Notes: generated by a model not told the origin, from the sequence alone. DNA of 64,000 nucleotides from Timema cristinae (GCA_039000515.1 JBCFYV010000012.1:37256387-37320386), one strand, 5' to 3'; counted from the stretch's first letter, positions 1-12,300 are shown. Program-made: numbers and translations.

Positions 1-679
1 GTCTTTGGCCTATGATAAGGGGAATACTTTTGTGGGTTCGTGATTGATGTTAAACTTAGTTTTTAAGAGGTTTATTAATACTAAAATAGCTATTACAAAT
101 GTGATGTTAGAAAGTTACCTGGGCTCGAGTGGCAGCCCCTCAACTGGTACGTGATGAACCTGGCGTCTTAGCCCGCGTGACCCCTAGGTTACGATGTTCT
201 GTAATCAGCCTAGAGGGGCTCAATCCCTCCCATTTTAACCGGGCCACCAAGCTGAGGAATGCGGACACCACCTTTTGGGTCAGCTCCTCTAGTTTATATG
301 TTTATTGACTCATCATAACAACCTCGTAACTTTCGTTTTGTCATTCGCAACTCACATAATAATGTTTACACAAACACGCCTTCCAATTGAGGCCGTGCGG
401 TTACAAAATGAACAGACTATTGAACACGTTTAAAATTTCGTTGTTGACAAGTGAAGAATGCATAAACCCGCACGTTGTTAAGTTTTATGTTTTGCGGGTA
501 GACTTGTATCCAACTTTCCAGTTAATTGGTCGCTAGATGAGCTATGAAATAAATGCAACTTTTTGTTGATACAGCCACAACAGACCATGTTTTAAGTTAT
601 CTAAAGATAGTTTGTGCTTTTGAAGTGTCACAGCTGCCATTACAATAGCAATGGCATGGACATCTTATTTTGTATTTAA
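1..679. other. non-coding AT-rich stretch
   Basis: No supportable gene. Bases about 110-295 are clearly richer in G+C than the surroundings and look like part of an unrecognised repeat; the rest is AT-rich single-copy-like DNA. Confidence 0.5.
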
Positions 680-965
680 TGTGCACTTTCTAAAACGACT
701 GATTATATCAGCGAATGAGAATTTATATGAGAGAGAGCAAAGAGTCTACCAATTTTGCCGGTAAAGGTATTTTCACATACTTTCCAAAGTTGTGTTACGT
801 GCCACAATTGACATGGGACCAACTATTTAACTTCACCTCCGAAGGAAGTTGGGCAACGAATTTCTATCACTCAATAAAAATCCGTCAGACCACTGCAGGG
901 TTTGAACCCGTGAACATCGAGTCCTGAGGTAAGTAATTTACCTCAAGACCACTGAGGTCGACCTC
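680..965 (-). repeat. tRNA-derived SINE, family C
   Basis: Reverse-strand copy. The RNA polymerase III box B-like motif GGGTTCAAACCC (read on -, with changes) lies near 895-910, followed on - by a body containing the AAAATCCGT-like and CCGGCAAAATTGGTAGAC-like segments that recur in the other family C copies at 1055, 13570, 19925 and 23979. A short ORF across it is only a translation of the repeat. Confidence 0.7.
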
Positions 966-1054
966 TCAAGTATAATCTTATAGTTGATAATGTTATAGTA
1001 TTTAATATTTAACGCCTTCCCTCAGATACACCAACTGGTTTAATTATAAGTTAC

Positions 1055-1346
1055 GGTCGACCTCTCCGAGGTCACTTGTTGGTCTTGGTAAAGTGCTCGC
1101 CTGGGACCCAGTGTTCGTGGGTTCAAACCCGGCTGGGGTCGACGGATTTTTCTTGAGTTGATTTAAATCCATATCTCAACTTCATTCGGAGGGAATTAAA
1201 GCAGTCAGATCCATGCCGATTGGGCATGTAAAAGAGTTCTAGAAGGTGTGTGAAAACATATTTCTGGCAAAATTGGTAGACTATTTCACTCTTGCTCTTT
1301 GAAATTCTCGTGTGCTGATATAGTCAATCGGTTCAGACAGTGCACT
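1055..1346 (+). repeat. tRNA-derived SINE, family C
   Basis: Forward copy with a tRNA-like head (TGGTCTTGGTAAAGTGCTCG, then GGGTTCAAACCC as box B) followed by the family C body. It lies about 90 bases from the reverse copy at 680-965, so the two form a large imperfect inverted repeat. Confidence 0.75.
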
Positions 1347-1354
1347 TTTTTCTT

Positions 1355-1605
1355 AGCACCATGTCTTACTACCCTTTCGATTATACACCTATGTAATAGT
1401 TACAATAATGTGTTAATGATTAGGAAGGTTTAATTTAGAGGAGATGCACCCTCAATTGCGTGGAGGGAGAGTGTAAACCTGCTTAGAAAAAACCACTCTC
1501 AGTGCACCCGATCGGAATCCAACCCTGATAGTCTATCCCTGTCTTAATCAGTCTTGTCTAACAAGAGAGTAGCACGTTAGACCACGTGGCCACCAAACTG
1601 GTTGG
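1355..1605 (-). repeat. diverged SINE, family A
   Basis: Begins with the reverse complement of the shared 3' tail (AGCACCATGTCTTACTACCC) and ends in a tRNA-like head read on - (CACGTGGTCTAACGTGCTAC region). In between is the GGAGGGAGAGTG segment typical of the body of this family on the reverse strand. No clear target duplication. Confidence 0.6.
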
Positions 1606-2084
1606 TGGAAATTAAATACCTCAAATAAATGAAAATGAAAAACAAGTTACGCCTTTTGTTCTAAAATATTACATTGAAATACCAAAAACAATATAGGCCT
1701 ATTATTTGAAATGTTGACAAAGCTATGTTACAATACAAAGTTATAATGAATGCATCTTGTTGGTTAATATTAAAATAATAATTAATTAGATTTTTTTAAC
1801 TATTGACACTATACAATGAATAGTACAATAAAAAACACATTCTTTATTTAAGTTTTTAAAAAGTATGTAGGCCCTTATAGGTGATCTATTTGCTCTTCCA
1901 AACCTCACCTGGGTGTATTTTTACTTTTATGAGGACTGTGCCCTTAACCACTCAACCAAACTCATCATAAGACCTATCATAGGAAGACTGGCGCCGCTAC
2001 CAGACTAAAGTTTCCCTCCAAAGTATTAATGACATAACTAAAAAGTGCTTAATGAACACGCAATGAATGATCAGTGAGGACTTA

Positions 2085-2125
2085 GGCTGGGAACACACGA
2101 GCGTTGTATCAACAACGGACGTTAT
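2085..2125 (+). repeat. Harbinger left terminal inverted repeat
   Basis: About 40 bases matching the other end in inverted orientation; outermost 11 bases GGCTGGGAACA against GGCCGGGAACA, then CACGAGCGTT identical in both ends. Confidence 0.9.
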
Positions 2126-2195
2126 TTTTGACTGACGTTATTACCTTGGTCACACAGAACGTTAGTATACGCCGAAAAACCAATAGAAAAGAAAA

Positions 2196-3118
2196 ATGGA
2201 CGATGTTGAAGCCGCGGTTATCGTTTATGCTGCATTCAGAATGCGTAAAAAAAAAAAGGAAGCAAAGAAAATGTTGGGTGCATCTCATAACAGTGAAAGA
2301 CTATTACAAGGTGCATTTTACACACTATATGGGCGTCTTAGGGATGACGAAGAAAAGTTTTTCAATTATTTTCGTATGTCCCAAACATCCTTTGATGAAT
2401 TGTTTGGCAAAATGAAACAAAGGATTACGCATCAGAATACTAATATGAGACTTGCGATACCAGCGGAAGAGATGCTTGCTGTTAATTTAACGTAAGTAGG
2501 ACCTTATTGTGACTAATAATAAAAATTTGGCTCCACTAGGTTCTGTCCCATTGAGGGTGTGGAAAAACACACACACATATTAGGAAATTATATAAATATA
2601 TAATCAATTTATACACATACTTTGTGGAACTTCTCTATTATTAAAAGGAAAATAAAGAAACATTTAATTTAGTTTATACTTATTTTTCTGACTAATTTAT
2701 TAATAAAAAATAAGCATAAACATTCTTTATTTAGTGTTTATTATTATGTTTTAAATAGTATTTGATTAATAATCATTAAATGAGTCCAGTGAAGAATCAG
2801 TGAGGTTTGTTGACGCTCTTGATGGCGGATAGTCACCAACAGGAGAAAACTGGGTGAAGTATGACGTTAATGGTGTTGCTGAGCGATGTTGATTTATATA
2901 CTGTGGCTGTTTGCTGTTGTTGATGGCCTTTGGTGCATGATTTTATATGAGGAGGATAATATGGCGTTGCAACAGAAGAAATACTAGGGACAATGGTTTG
3001 TTTAGATCGTTTAATATGTTGTAATAGTTCCATAACTTTAATTCTGAAATGCATTTTTTCATCCATTGTGAAGGTTTTTACTATCGGCAGTGTTGACTTG
3101 TAAAATAATAAATCCTCG

Positions 3119-3152
<34 letters not shown>

Positions 3153-4733
3153 TTGAACTTCCTTGCCGTGAATCAATGAAAGAAGCAAGTTTTTCTTCCA
3201 AATCAATTTTTTTTTTTTTTTTTTTTTTGTGGTGGACATTTAAAATTGGTAACATTTTGTTTGTCAGAGCCTACATTATCATTTTTGATCTTATTGTACT
3301 CTACGTACACAGTACCTGTACGTTGGGCTTCATGGTTTGTTGTTTCCTCTATTTACACTTGAATACTGCTAGCAGTGGGTCGTGGTTCTTGACATTTATT
3401 TAAAAATGCTAAATTGTTTCCCATAGACATATTTGTTAAATTTTTTGAAGCAGAACCAGAATTTATATTTTTTTTTACTACGGACATAATTGCAATTGTC
3501 CGGAACAGCTCTCCACTTTTTGACGACTTCTTGCACTAAAACAATAACAAAATGGTTGAATAAATAAAACAAAGTTATCTCTAATTATTAATAAGCAGGG
3601 TCAATTATAAAAACAAATTTAAAAAAATTTTTAATGAAATAAACAATATTTTTCTTAATAAATTAGTGGATCCAAAAGATAAGTTTTAGGTCTGGTTTTG
3701 TTAGGTCATTTTATAACGTAGAATGTTTTTTATGTGGCTTATGTAGTAATTAACAATATTTATTTATTATTTTGGATAAATGGTTTGCTTACTAGACCCA
3801 GTAATCATTTTATCAATATTTTATTTATATTTTCATTGGTTTCAGATATTTGGGCAGCACAAACAACCTTAGTGATTTACACTATCAATATCGAATAGGA
3901 CGATCCATCTTAGCAAAATTATACAGACTGTTTGTAAAAAATTTGGAAAGTATTACATGAGGAATGCATAGCAATACCTAGTAAAGAAAAGTGGAAAGAT
4001 ATAGCAGATGGTTTTCAACAGAAAGCAAATTTTCCACATTGCTAGGGGCTATTGATGGCAAACACATTAGAGTTATCAAACCTGGAGGAAGTGCATCCTT
4101 ATATTTTAACTACAAACATTATTTCTCTGTGGTTTTACTGGCAGTTGTAGATTCTAACTACCGCTTCACATACGTTGACGTTGGATCTTTTGTAAAAGAC
4201 TCGGATTACACTATCTTTAGAAACTCCTCCTTATGGCAGGGATTGCAAAACAAATCTATTGATATCCCAACACCAAGTGTGATATCAGGAGTTTCTAGAC
4301 TCTTGCCTTATGCATTCATAGGTGACGAAGCTTTTGGGCTGTCATGGAACATGCTTATGTACCTTATGCAGGTAAATATCTACAAAGGGAGAAACGGATA
4401 TTTAACTACAGGCTGTCACGAGCTAGGAGATATGTGGAGTGCTCTTTTGGAATCTTAACCAATAAGTGGCGAATAGTCCATAGACCTATTGACGTGGGTA
4501 TTGAATTTGCCGTGGCTATTGTGAAATGCTGTTGTGTGTTGCACAATTTTGTACGTGAACGTGATGGATACAGCTTCGAGGATACCCTAACATGAATGAA
4601 TGGAATGGATGTAATTGAGGTCATGGATGATCATCTATATGTTAATAGGTCTGCAAACATATTTAGAGATGCCCTAACCAAATATTTTGTTAATGATATT
4701 GGGCAAGTACCATGGCAAAACGAAAACAATTGA
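2196..4733 (+). pseudogene. PIF/Harbinger transposase (DDE, HARBI1-like), decayed
   Basis: Two-exon gene. Exon 1 (2196-2491) starts at an ATG and ends at a GTAAGT donor; exon 2 starts at 3846 after TTTCAG, and the phase fits. Exon 2 encodes the catalytic core of the DDE superfamily-4 fold: first Asp in GAIDGKH, second in GDEAF, Glu in RRYVECSFGIL, then NKWRI and a C-terminal VPWQ that is usual just before the stop in this family. At least three frame changes (near 3952-3960, 4030-4045 and 4340-4375) break the core, so no active enzyme is expected. Expected role when intact: cut and reinsertion of the element at TWA sites, with the antisense MADF-BESS protein as nuclear/DNA-binding partner. 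Identification is firm from the motifs. Confidence 0.9.
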
Positions 4734-5042
4734 TATTTTGTAATCATTTGAATAATTAAAACCCGTTGTAACCATTGTAATAACTGAAACACTATGTAAT
4801 AAATGTCATAATTAAAACACTTATAAATAGTTTTATAAAATACACAAGCTTACTTTCATATTATTTTTTACTTACCAATTACTTTTCTTTCCGTTTCAGT
4901 TTTCTCCTTGAAATCTTTGGTTACTGCTTCGGAAACATTCAACCACTCTTCATTTTTTTATTACGGTATTTATACTCGTTGCTAGTTACATCCCACAAAA
5001 CAGGACTTTTTAAATCTCTGATATCAAATGTTCTATATCCAT
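2833..5042 (-). pseudogene. MADF-BESS DNA-binding partner protein, decayed
   Basis: Reverse-strand gene in two recognisable exons. Exon 1 (5042-4876) starts at an ATG and encodes the first half of a MADF (Myb-like) domain with the SPVLWD and NEYKYRNKKMK signatures; it ends at a GTAAGT donor. Exon 2 (3535-2833) starts after TTTTAG with VVKKWRA, the second half of MADF, then a Lys run, an Asp run coded by a CAT/ATG triplet repeat at 3119-3151, and a BESS-like segment (DLLFYKSTLPIVK...). Frame slips occur near the exon 1 end and between the two halves. Known PIF/Harbinger elements pair the transposase with such a protein. Its exons interleave with those of the transposase on the other strand. 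Confidence 0.75.
3119..3151. repeat. (CAT)n triplet run
   Basis: About 11 trinucleotides; on the reverse strand they encode the poly-Asp run of the MADF-BESS protein. Confidence 0.9.
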
Positions 5043-5272
5043 TATAATAATCTACTTCAAAAATATTGCCTCTCAAAATGGTCTCAACGGATGTTAAATT
5101 GACGGTCGTGTGTCTGGATCAGTACTGTCACATAATATGCTACAACGTCCTGTGCCACTGTTCAACGTACGTTGTAGCATGTCTCGTCCGTCAAGAGCGT
5201 TGTGCGGACGTTGTTCGTGTGCCTGGCTGCATTTAATTCAATACCATACAATAGTGGACGTTTCAACGGATG

Positions 5273-5312
5273 CCACAACGTCCGTTAATATAACGCTCGT
5301 GTGTTCCCGGCC
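5273..5312 (-). repeat. Harbinger right terminal inverted repeat
   Basis: Inverted match of the left end, ending AACGCTCGTGTGTTCCCGGC C next to the TTA duplication. Confidence 0.9.
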
Positions 5313-5315
5313 TTA

Positions 5316-6384
5316 GAGAGTTAAAACCTTAAGCGAGGAGGTGGAATGGTTGTGTCTTGTTTTGTTTTGTTGTTATTTTTTAGTAGGTGGCTACTTCGTG
5401 AGCTCTCCTTACATGGCTGTGCATTAAATCTGAGTTTTAATTCGTGCGTTGGTATAATCTCTAATTAGCATCAATCACTTCCGGCTGTCCAAAATTTAAG
5501 TACAAATGTTTTGCAATTGTTTTTACACACATTCTGAATCATGAATTAAAATTACGATCTAAGTGGGTGTTTTTTATATATAAAAAGTCTCAACCGTACA
5601 AGTTAAACGAATGGTTAACACTCGTGACCAGTGGCGTTGTTAGAACTACAACTTTAGGGGGCTTACAATAAGTAAGCTTATCTTAAAATTAGTTTATGAA
5701 TTTTATCCCAAACACATTGTACTTTAGTTGGGAAATCTGTAAATGCTTGTCTATTCTAAATTTAATATAACTAGTTATTGCATTTATTCTTACCTCCACT
5801 CACCCCCTCATTTTACTTCATATCAGAAATATACACATATTAATTTAATCTTATAGGTAGGAATTAATAAGGTAGAATTTATAGGAACTAAACTCAATTG
5901 AGCCAAGGGATAGAGGGAAACTATTAATGAAAAGCTACCCTCAGTACATCTGGTCGGGAATCAAACCCAGACTTCCACGTCACTGGCAGTGCAGTCTATT
6001 TAGAGAGTGACGCCTTAGACCATACGACCACTAATGTAAGCTTTAGTTAGATCTACAGCCGTGTTGAAAGAAAAGGGAGAATAATGAATTATAAATGGTA
6101 TGAACGGTTGATTCCACGGCCGGTAGCTGTGAATGCTACATCGCCACATACGAGTATGTTTTCTATTCAACGAATCCAATTAAGATGATGTATTATTAAT
6201 GGATTTTCCCCGAGGTCTGGCTACTGAATAAATTAGAGTACTTTTTTTTTTCTTTCATTATTTTGCGGTACATTTCGTTTCAAATAAAAGTGTGTGGCTG
6301 AACGAAAAGTACTTGTCATTCAATGTCAACAATCGCAAGTAGGCTGATTATTAAAATGAACTGACAATAGGTGTATTAATCACA
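5316..6384. other. non-coding stretch with one SINE relic
   Basis: AT-rich DNA with no supportable gene. Bases about 5860-6035 are a diverged reverse-strand family A SINE (tRNA-like box B complement GGAATCAAACCC near 5955). Confidence 0.5.
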
Positions 6385-6529
6385 ACTTGTGAATGTGGGG
6401 AATGCCAGGCCTCCACCGTGGTTCGGATTCCACGTTAAACTATAGGTCCTTCATTTCATCTCACAATCACCCTACCATTACACATTAGCGTAAGTGCGTA
6501 TAACCCGAACGGGTAGTAAGACGCGGTGC

Positions 6530-6597
<68 letters not shown>
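6385..6597 (+). repeat. 5'-truncated SINE, family B, with TAA/TTA tail
   Basis: Lacks the tRNA-like head and starts at TGAATGTGGGGAATGCCAGG, continues through the family B body to the shared 3' end (CGAACGGGTAGTAAGACGCG) and a tail that switches from TAA to TTA units at about 6560, making the tail itself palindromic. Confidence 0.85.
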
Positions 6598-6600
6598 GTA

Positions 6601-6745
6601 CTGAGGTGTTTTTTCCTAAGTGGTTTTACCCTATAAAGCCACATAAATGGGGACACTCCATATAAATTCTACCTTTCTCATACCTGCCCATTAGTGTAGG
6701 TATGTTAATATCCCGTACGGGCTATAAGACGTAAAGCTTGTAAAA
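6601..6745 (+). repeat. partial SINE, family A-like
   Basis: Body and 3' end only (TTTTTTCCTAAGTGGTTTTA, later CCCGTACGGGCTATAAGACG). Confidence 0.5.
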
Positions 6746-6756
6746 ATACAAAATAT

Positions 6757-7040
6757 ATTATTATTATTATTATTAGCACCGCGTCTTACTACCCGTTCGG
6801 GTTATACGCTCTTACGCTAATGTGTAATGGTAGGGTGATTATGAGATGAAATGAAGGACCTACAGTTTAACGTGGAATCCGAACCACGGTGGAGGCCTGG
6901 CATTCCCCACATTCACAAGATGTCTTGTCAGAGGTGAAGGAAGGGTTTGGAAATCAGATAAATCTGTGCTGGGACCGAGGATTGAACCCCGGCCGCCAGC
7001 ATAGAAGTCCAACACCTTACCCCTAGACCACCAGGTCACC
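6757..7040 (-). repeat. full-length SINE, family B
   Basis: ATT tail on the left, then the full family body in reverse, ending with the tRNA-like head at the right (box A complement CTTACCCCTAGACCACCAGG, box B complement GGATTGAACCCC). An ORF over it is a repeat translation seen again in other copies. Confidence 0.9.
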
Positions 7041-7169
7041 TTACAAAATATAAACACTTTTGCTTGTATTTGATTTGTTCACAAATATGCTTCTATTGAC
7101 GAGTATCCATGCAGACGTTTATTGTCGTGCCTTGACAACTATTTCCAAAATAAATATACGAGTCTTTTT

Positions 7170-7190
7170 TTGGGGGGGGGGGGGGAGGGA
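7170..7190. repeat. poly-G run
   Basis: Homopolymeric G tract interrupted only by A; flanking 7041-7500 holds nothing recognisable. Confidence 0.8.
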
Positions 7191-7519
7191 GGTTATTCTG
7201 TGACCAAGATCACTAAGTTGTCTGTCTAAAGAGTTAACCTACCAAATGCGGCCAACAAGTTCACGGAGTAAAGCCTCACCAAATTATAGATTGTAAGAGT
7301 AAAAGGTACGGGGGTCCCCTCGACACTAGATAGTGAGGATTTTTAAAAATTCCTGTAGGAGAAATATAATGGGTTTGTAGATTTTCTCAAATTTTCGAGA
7401 ATCTACTAAGTTACTGGCCGAGGAATTTTGGAGTAATACACTGGTTTTACTGACAATTCTTTTTTTGAGGGGGCTGTGCTCCCAGAACACTGGAAATGTG
7501 AGCTAGCTAATACCAGTCC

Positions 7520-7563
7520 GATTCCTCAGCTCAGTCGGTAGCACGTCTGCCTACTGAGCTAAG
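7520..7563 (+). repeat. tRNA-like head of family D SINE
   Basis: Contains CCTCAGCTCAGTCGGTAGCA, a box A-like start shared with the reverse copies at 17108 and 34690. It is interrupted by the family A insertion that follows. Confidence 0.6.
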
Positions 7564-7819
7564 ACCCACCTCGGTGGTGTAGTTGGCTAACGCGTTAGTC
7601 TCATGTTGAGCCAGACTGCCAAGGACGGGGTAGATCATGGTTTGAATCTCGGTCGGGTGAACTGGGGGTGGTTTTCCTAAATTGTTTTCCATTCTCTCTA
7701 CACGCAAACGCGGGTTCACTTCCTCTAAATTCAACCTTCCCATTTCCTAATCCATTAGCGTAATTACTACTTAAGCGTATAAATCGAACCGGTAGTAAGA
7801 CGCGGTTCAAAATAAAAAT
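7564..7819 (+). repeat. SINE family A with perfect target duplication
   Basis: tRNA-like head (GGTGTAGTTGGCTAACGCGT as box A region; GGTTTGAATCTC as box B), central TTTTCCTAAATTGTTTTCCA body and the shared 3' end. Flanked by a 10-bp duplication CTGAGCTAAG (7554-7563 and 7820-7829). It sits inside the family D element. Confidence 0.9.
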
Positions 7820-7986
7820 CTGAGCTAAGCGTCCCGCACTATAGCACCCCACCCCATCCCACCCTATTTAAAGGAACATATCCGCAAACTGAGGTATTTC
7901 TTATAGGAATGGTAGTTACGACATTTAAAAAAACCTAAAATAATTCTCAATTATCTCTACATGTTCATATGTGACTATTAGAAGTT

Positions 7987-8534
<548 letters not shown>

Positions 8535-9257
8535 TGAAGAAAGCTAGATCTATCTTTTCCACCATTTACTTTGATCTCAGAACTGTGACATATTTGATAA
8601 AATGTCGTTGAAACATTAAGAATTAAAAGTTTCATACATAGCTAAAACTACAAAAATAAATAATCAAGTAATCGTGTAGTTTAAAAAATATTAAAGAATG
8701 TGGACGTACTTTAGAATTATGAAATGAAAAATTTTATCCTTTGATACTAGATGTATTCATTGCCACTTTTCAACTAAAAGCATTTTGTAGTTTAAAAAAA
8801 TACGTACTTAGACGTGCCTGTCAGCGTTTGTTGAATGAGGGAGAGGTGAGGGGATCGAAGACAAAGACGACCCCCCCCCCCTCCCCCTTCTGTCAATATT
8901 TGTACTTTACGGTAAGGTCCCCTTCAGCGTTATATATAGTTTATTGATTTGTTTAAACAGTTTACTCAAAGTGAATTAATTGTTAATTATCTAGGCCTCT
9001 CACAGAAGGAATAACAGTCTTGTAAGTAGGCCTATGCCTATATATTTTTGAAATATTGAACAAATTATTGAGAAATTGTGGGACCCATTTGAATCTGGAA
9101 TGCAATGGAAATCATGAATTCATGTTAATGTTAAGCTGGAACAGAGTATTTTTAATATGAAGCTAAGTATTTAATGGATATTATTAGATTAGGCTCACTT
9201 TAGGTTATATATACAGTACGTCGCGGTTTATGTGGGAAGCAATTGGAGTGTAGATAG
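8535..9257. other. non-coding stretch
   Basis: No gene or clear repeat seen apart from a poly-C run near 8871-8883. Confidence 0.4.
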
Positions 9258-9560
9258 TAGACCTCAAAAAACACCAAAAGTCCTCATGAACACATGTTCT
9301 ATATTCGCTGGTTCCCGAGATAAGAACTTCCAAGATTCTGCTGGAAATGTTAATAGACCTGCTTCATACACCTCTATTTGTGTAGTTGCAGCCCTGTCTG
9401 TATACCAGCAGTGATACGTCAATTACAATAGGTGCAACAGGGGTGTATCAAGTAGGCCTATTAACAATTTCAGCAGAAACTTGGAGGCCTTATTTCGGGA
9501 ACAATCAAACATAGCACATATATTTATATGGACATGTTGTGTCGTTTTGAGGTTTACTAC
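9258..9560. repeat. foldback (imperfect palindrome) element
   Basis: Left arm from about 9258 to 9385 matches the reverse complement of about 9430-9560 with roughly three bases in four identical: GTTCCCGAGATAAGAACTTC pairs with a GTTCCCGAAATAAGGCCTCC equivalent, and TGTTAATAGACCTGCTTCAT with TGTTAATAGGCCTACTTGAT. The loop is about 45 bases. Non-coding; MITE-like or a decayed palindromic transposon. Confidence 0.8.
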
Positions 9561-10600
9561 CCACACCCCGGTTATTTCCTTCATAAATCGAAACAGCCAG
9601 TGTATAAGTAGTGACTGGTTAGGGTCAAATAAAAAATAATGTGTCACCCCTAAAAGTGTTAAAGTCAGACATGTCTACATACACATATATGTATATATTA
9701 TTATATGTCCCTATCTACTCTATTTACTACTGCGGTGCTTGGATGTGTCTCGGTGCAGCTTTGTGTTTTTAAGACTGGTAAAAAACGTTGAAAAAATCCA
9801 AATTGTCAAGGATCGTAAAGAGCTCGGTGCGCAATTCTGCATCTGAGAAAGGGGACTGTGTTTCTTTTCTTTGAATCTTCCCTGCTACCAACTAATAAAT
9901 TAAACCAATAAATAACCCTTGTGTTAAAACCAACTGTTTGTATGAGGAGAGTAAGAGCAGTAAAGAGGGATGTTTTTTTTTAAACTCTTGATGCATCTTG
10001 CGATTGTGAAGCCAGAAAATTGTCTCTAGTGTGTGAACCTATAAAAGTCAACTCACGCCTCAAACTGCCTCTATTGTTGTTCTCAACAGGTGAAGGGGAG
10101 GGGAATGAATGTTTAGTCGTGGCTTCCATCTACATTCCGTGACACTATTAACTGGAGCTACGTCAGACGACAGAGTCTATCTAGATTCATCACAGATTGC
10201 AGTAAAGGATCACGGAGGATCAATCCGCCACGCGTGCGTTCACAATAATTCAAAGTGTATGCCGGTGATTTTCAAACTTTTTTGAGCTCACGGCACACTG
10301 AACAAGGTCTTAAAACTGTCAAGGCACGCCAAAGTGTTTTAAGGCGGGTTTTTATCATTAAAATAACAAGTATTAAGTTTGGGTTTAAAGGTTAAATAGT
10401 TAAAATAATAATAATAAGTTATTTAAAATAATAATATTGAGCAAGTATTTTAAAAGATATCTTTCCTCCCTCAAATTTGTTATCGTCCACCAAACTCTTG
10501 CGGCACAATTGATGGCCCTTCACGTAACACCGGTTGAAAAACGCTGGCTATACAGCATCTCCCTTAATATGCATGCACCCGCATCAGTGGCCAGCGTATC
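9561..10600. other. non-coding stretch
   Basis: Nothing supportable; short ORFs only. Confidence 0.4.
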
Positions 10601-10830
10601 CTCTAAGGCGTCAATCTCTTATCAGACTAGACTTCCAATAATGAGGGGATCGCGGTTCGAATCCTTGTCGGCTGTATTTAGGTGAGTTTTTCCTAAATTG
10701 TTTTACACTCTCCCTCCACTTATATGCGGGCACACTTCCTTTAAATTCAACCTTCCTAATACCTAGTCTAATAGTGTAATTTGTACACAAGCGTATAAGC
10801 CCGAAGGGTTAGTAAGAAGCTGTACTAATT
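10601..10830 (+). repeat. diverged SINE, family A
   Basis: Box B-like CGGTTCGAATCC near 10650, body TTTTTCCTAAATTGTTTTAC, and a recognisable but mutated 3' end (AGCCCGAAGGGTTAGTAAGA). Confidence 0.75.
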
Positions 10831-12300
10831 TTTTTTTTTATATTCATACAAAATACTGTGCAGATAAAACTATATCTCGTCCTTCAAACAGAGGAAAACT
10901 TGTGTCAGTCTAATTTTTAATGGTTATTGGAGACGGTAAGGTCATCTTTCGATTCCTCACTGGGCTTTATGATTGTTTCACCCCCTCCTAGATGGTTTCC
11001 TGCTCTCCCGCTACGCATATTCCAATGGCGGGGACACTATTACTCGATTCCCGACTGTATATACTGAGATATGTTTTCCTCTATGGTTTCCTACGCAGAT
11101 TCCAGGGGTGGAGAAGTTATTGCTCGATTCCCAGCTGAGTATAGTAGACTAATTTTGTTTTTATTAAATTATTTCTACCTCTACCTCCACGCTAGTGATG
11201 GTTGACCTCAACTTCATTCTACCCTCCTTATCTATAACCTATTAGTGTGAGTATGCGGGTAGCTAGGACGGGTGGTAATACGTGGCGCATGGATAATTCT
11301 CGCTGAAGCTGCGCTCAGCCGGAGCTTGACCTCTTCACAGACCAATAATTGGTTCATCAGATCGTTCCGCCCAAACTCTCGGGGCAACCGTGACGGGCGG
11401 TTCACCTCTTCGGGTGCCATTTTTATTGTTGTTGCTTTTTTCCGCTCGAGTGGTCCTGTGTTCGACCACTGAGCGTGTTATTTGTTGCTGCTTAAAAAAA
11501 AAAAAAACACCCACAGGTCACGCAGTCTCTCGGTCGAAACACAGGGCCCTCCCTCTACCACCTGTCTCTCGGCGTGGGTGGGCCAGACTCTGGTCTCCTC
11601 ACTGCCCCCCCCCACCCCTCTGCAATTACCGCTCTCACTAATTATAACTCGGGCGAGGATAAAGGAAGGATCCTATTAAGCTATGAGTTGTCCCCCCGAC
11701 AATCGGTCAGAGAGGCTGACTTTGCTCCAGATCAATTTTACTTTAGGGTGGGCATTCATGTAGGTATTAAAGCTATTATTTCTGTAATTTTCCCCAATTT
11801 ATATTAATAAGGGAACCATAAATTTGTAAAGCAGTATAACTTTTGAATATTAAGTCGTAATCGTGTTCTTAAAAAGTAGTCTATTCATGTGTCGTCCATT
11901 CAGTGCTCTAAATTACAGTTGCGCTTCATGCGTTTTAAACTTTTATTAAAACTAAGCCCATTTTAAATATTGGTGGGAGAGAAGGGGTTGTGCTACACCT
12001 CTCCACCCCTTACCCCCATGGGTATGGTGTGCCACTGCTCCAGAACGTAGAGAAGGCTAGATATAGAATTCCTTTTATGGGTAATGTTACAGATAGCGTG
12101 TGACAGGTGTCCGTGGGAATTGCGCTCTGGCCTTTTTCTGTGGGATTTGCGTCCAAACGTAATAATACTACAGTGGGATTTGAGGCCATGGCGGGATTTT
12201 TGTAGGATGGAGCACTCGCCATGATGATAAACCACCCGTCCTCAACATATTTAGGTGGGAGCAGATACAAAGCACCACACATTTAGCATATTAGTTGAAT
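10831..12300. other. non-coding stretch, partly GC-richer
   Basis: Several overlapping short ORFs on both strands at 11232-11807 and 11993-12282 show no recognisable domain. Bases about 11090-11285 resemble a decayed SINE body and 3' end. Confidence 0.4.

Larger units (their letters stand above)
2082..5315. mobile_element. PIF/Harbinger DNA transposon with TSD
   Basis: Element 2085-5312 (3228 bp) flanked by the 3-bp duplication TTA at 2082-2084 and 5313-5315. The ends are inverted repeats: left GGCTGGGAACACACGAGCGT, right the reverse complement of GGCCGGGAACACACGAGCGT, with further similarity (CGGACGTT) inside. A TTA/TAA trinucleotide target is the known signature of the PIF/Harbinger superfamily. 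It carries the usual two genes, a DDE transposase (+) and a MADF/Myb-type DNA-binding partner (-), both broken by frameshifts, so it is an autonomous-type copy now inactive. Confidence 0.93.

Noticed and set aside
1070..1140. Possible tRNA genes (also 22773, 16218, 17108, 34690)
   Set aside because: Box A/box B-like motifs are present but acceptor stems do not close and each is followed by a SINE body; they are SINE heads.
7531..7852. Reverse-strand ORFs (also 56415-56612) with [21 protein letters not shown] words
   Set aside because: Translation of SINE family A on the opposite strand.
9232..9647. Two short ORFs, 9232-9414 (+) and 9423-9647 (-)
   Set aside because: They are the two arms of the foldback element read in opposite directions.
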